Translations under genes and position numbers: made by a program
Part shown: piece after piece, positions 63,871-64,000 of the stretch
Numbering within the stretch: the first letter of the stretch is position 1
How the letters are laid out: each line of letters opens with the position of its first letter
Assembly (NCBI GenBank): GCA_019637995.1
Contig: JAHBUQ010000005.1
Location: 83,726-147,725, forward strand
From: Ignavibacteriota bacterium
GTDB taxonomy: Bacteria > Bacteroidota > Ignavibacteria > Kapaibacteriales > UBA2268
Length of the DNA stretch: 64,000 nt
Reading direction: 5' to 3'
The notes under the pieces: model-generated
Seen by the model: only the letters and a program-made list of their open reading frames with translations
Told to the model about the DNA's origin: nothing
Database searches by the model: none

Positions 63871-64000
63871 AATTCCCATCTTTGAGGGGTGGCTGCGAAA
63901 CAGACGGGGTGGATTGACTTAGGGTTTTGGATTTAGAGCTTAGGTTTAGGAAAAAGCTACGTAGTAGCTTACCATTAATAGAAAAAGGTTTATGAGCTGG
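63871..64000. other. extragenic sequence with palindromes, right window end
   Basis: CCCATCTTTGAGGGGTGG near 63875-63892 and GACGGGGTGG near 63903-63912 are GC-rich repeat-like strings. AAGCTAC-GTA-GTAGCTT at 63954-63970 is a perfect seven-pair palindrome. No coding sequence reaches the window edge in a recognisable way. Confidence 0.4.

Overview
The window is AT-rich bacterial chromosome that I place in the Bacteroidota/Chlorobi (FCB) group, most likely a Kapabacteria- or Ignavibacteria-like lineage. The placement rests on a full-length SprA (type IX secretion translocon), a GldM-like protein, a secreted protein ending in a type IX sorting-like domain, several promoters of the Bacteroidota type (TTG, about 19-20 bp, TAnnTTTG), and many leaders ending in the 'xxSQ' style. 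The lineage is inference; no rRNA or tRNA gene is present to fix it.

Layout. 1-15.9 kb: the end of ispE, a CoA-binding protein, sprA, an HD-domain protein, then an operon of a GldM-like protein and two predicted outer-membrane barrels, and a vWA-OmpA protein. Together these look like part of a type IX secretion or envelope machine. 15.9-18.2 kb: malic enzyme. 18.5-22.4 kb: the most interesting segment. A leader RNA that matches the molybdenum-cofactor (Moco) riboswitch family ends in a hairpin that is terminator-like and contains the ribosome-binding site. It precedes four overlapping genes: an ECF S-like membrane protein, a small EcfT-like membrane protein, a TonB-dependent receptor and a THEP1-like NTPase. 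I read this as a candidate envelope-spanning uptake system for molybdenum, tungsten or their cofactor.

22.4-25.5 kb: an accessory patch in decay. It holds coding remnants, a beta-barrel gene with a stop codon at its signal-peptide end and no start codon, a HEPN gene with an in-frame TGA, a DUF2283 toxin-antitoxin-like pair, and short repeats including a GC-rich extragenic element. 25.5-62.2 kb is mostly housekeeping: membrane pyrophosphatase, ribosomal protein S1, PpiD-type foldase, M1 aminopeptidase, GlnRS, a response regulator, a DUF134/NifX-like pair, a PLP decarboxylase, a TroABCD-type metal ABC transporter, YchF, a type IX-sorted protein, an inactive M16 homologue, NagZ-like GH3, MurB, Pth, a membrane vWA protein, glycogen phosphorylase, LD-carboxypeptidase and a TPR protein. 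62.5-64 kb: an AbiEii-type toxin with a small partner, bracketed by AT-rich tandem repeats and small palindromic elements.

Most genes are closely packed, with intrinsic terminators in the convergent gaps. I saw no tRNA, rRNA, CRISPR array or complete insertion sequence.
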